Notes under the pieces: model-generated
Database searches by the model: none
The model's input: only the letters and a program-made list of their open reading frames with translations
Told to the model about the DNA's origin: nothing
Position numbers and translations under genes: made by a program
Part shown: in pieces, positions 5,575 to 6,337 of the stretch
Layout of the letters: the number at the start of each line of letters is the position of its first letter
Position numbering within the stretch: position 1 is the stretch's first letter
Assembly: GCA_027346205.1 (NCBI GenBank)
Contig: DAIESR010000034.1
Span: 1 to 6,337 of the forward strand
Reading direction: 5' to 3'
Source of the DNA: Beijerinckiaceae bacterium
GTDB lineage: Bacteria; Pseudomonadota; Alphaproteobacteria; Rhizobiales; Beijerinckiaceae
DNA: 6,337 nt

Positions 5575-6337
5575 TCAATAGGCCGTCTTCGAATTCTGCG
5601 TGACATAGCTCTCCGTCACGCGGCCGCGCAGCACGCGATAGACAAAGGCGGTATAGGCCAGGATGATCGGCAGGAAGATGCCGGTCGCGATCAGCATGAT
5701 CATCAAAGTGAGCTGGCTCGAAGACGCATCCCAGACGGTGAGGCTCGCCTTCGGCTCGATCGACGATGGCAGCAGAAAAGGAAAGGTGCTGGCGCCGACC
5801 GTCGCGACGATTCCGGCGGTGCTGATGCTGCTCGCAAGAAAAGCGAGACGGTCGCGCCTTGCGGAAAGCGCTGGGATCGCGAGCCCGGCTCCGACAAAGC
5901 CGAGGATGGGTGCGGCGAGGAACGCAGGATAAAGCGAATAATTTTTGAGCCAGGCGCCGGCCTGATGCGTGACTGTCTTGAGCAGCGGATTCGAAGGGCC
6001 ATCGGGAGCCAGCGTGCTCGTGATCCTATAGCCGTCGATGCCGACGGCGAGCCACAGTCCGCCGAGCGCGAAAAGAATGATGGTGGCCATGGCTGCGAGG
6101 CGCGCCATATGGGCCGCGCGTTCGCTGACCGGCTCGCCGGCTTTCGCGGCGAGGAAGGTGCCGCCTTGCATGGTGAGCATTGCGACGCTGACGAGGCCGC
6201 AGAGCAGCGAGAATGGGTTTAGAAGACCTAAGAGATTGCCCTCATAGGTCATGCGCATCGTATCGTCGAAACGGAACGGGACGCCGCGCAGAGCATTGCC
6301 GAGCGCGACGCCGAAGATCAGTGCCGGCACGAGGCCG
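5575..6337 (-). CDS. cydB: Cytochrome bd quinol oxidase subunit II, N-terminal part beyond the right edge
   Basis: CydB pairs with the haem-bearing CydA in the inner membrane. The complex oxidises quinol and reduces oxygen to water with high affinity without pumping protons. The 253 visible residues are the C-terminal two thirds of a protein usually near 380 residues. The frame is open through the edge, so the Met at 6330 is internal. Strong matches to the E. coli type are LIFGVALGNALRGVPF, GNLLGLLNPFSLL, GIDGY followed by an SNPL segment, HQAGAWLKN, FPFLLPSS, ASLTVWDASSSQLTL and the terminal GRVTESY. About five hydrophobic helices plus one partial helix are visible, including those around LLCGLVSVAML, MATIILFALGGLWLAVGI and IMLIATGIFLPIILAYTAF. 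This resembles bd-I CydB more than the cyanide-insensitive CioB branch, but that distinction needs CydA, which lies off the window. cydX follows in the same operon. Confidence 0.95.
   Translation of the reverse strand, partial: GLVPALIFGVALGNALRGVPFRFDDTMRMTYEGNLLGLLNPFSLLCGLVSVAMLTMQGGTFLAAKAGEPVSERAAHMARLAAMATIILFALGGLWLAVGIDGYRITSTLAPDGPSNPLLKTVTHQAGAWLKNYSLYPAFLAAPILGFVGAGLAIPALSARRDRLAFLASSISTAGIVATVGASTFPFLLPSSIEPKASLTVWDASSSQLTLMIMLIATGIFLPIILAYTAFVYRVLRGRVTESYVTQNSKTAY

Noticed and set aside
5538..5606. A 68-residue version of CydX starting at 5606
   Set aside because: The extra 23 residues are Arg-rich, overlap the end of cydB and precede the MWYF motif where CydX proteins start.

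Overview
The window comes from a GC-rich bacterial chromosome, most likely an alphaproteobacterium. Hyphomicrobiales (rhizobia, methylotrophs and relatives) is my best guess from the gene set and protein style; no rRNA or other taxonomic marker is present. There are six protein genes, two of them cut by the window edges. There is no tRNA, rRNA, CRISPR array, transposon or phage-like sequence.

Layout. From 4194 leftward on the minus strand lies a tight three-gene operon: a class I-type polyhydroxyalkanoate (PHA) synthase (phaC, 2278-4194); a fusion protein with an N-terminal PhaJ/MaoC-type (R)-enoyl-CoA hydratase domain and a C-terminal phosphotransacetylase domain (841-2235); and acetate kinase (ackA, 844 down to the left edge, C-terminus missing). 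The first gap is 42 nt. The second junction is an ATGA stop/start overlap. From a shared divergent promoter region (4195-4473) a tandem-domain universal stress protein is read rightward (4474-5310) and ends at a hairpin (5352-5382). Converging on it from the right edge are the end of cydB (5575-6337, N-terminus missing) and the small gene cydX (5400-5537), subunits of a cytochrome bd quinol oxidase.

How the genes fit together. Cytochrome bd has high oxygen affinity. PHA synthesis stores acetyl units and reducing power when respiration is limited. Pta-AckA turns acyl-CoA into acid plus ATP, and Usp proteins are often induced by oxygen limitation. The divergent promoter region supports a low-oxygen theme: it holds two good matches (each 9 of 10 fixed positions) to the Fnr/FixK/Dnr-type dyad TTGAY-N4-RTCAA. 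One sits at class II spacing from a possible phaC -10 element; the other lies upstream of usp. My inference is that this is a microaerobic/redox-balancing locus under Fnr/FixK-family control.

The most interesting point is the hydratase-phosphotransacetylase fusion lying directly behind a PHA synthase. Its hydratase half keeps the Asp-His-Ser spacing of PhaJ. It could therefore make (R)-3-hydroxyacyl-CoA for the synthase, while its other half and AckA run substrate-level phosphorylation. The individual families are known; their joint function here is inference.
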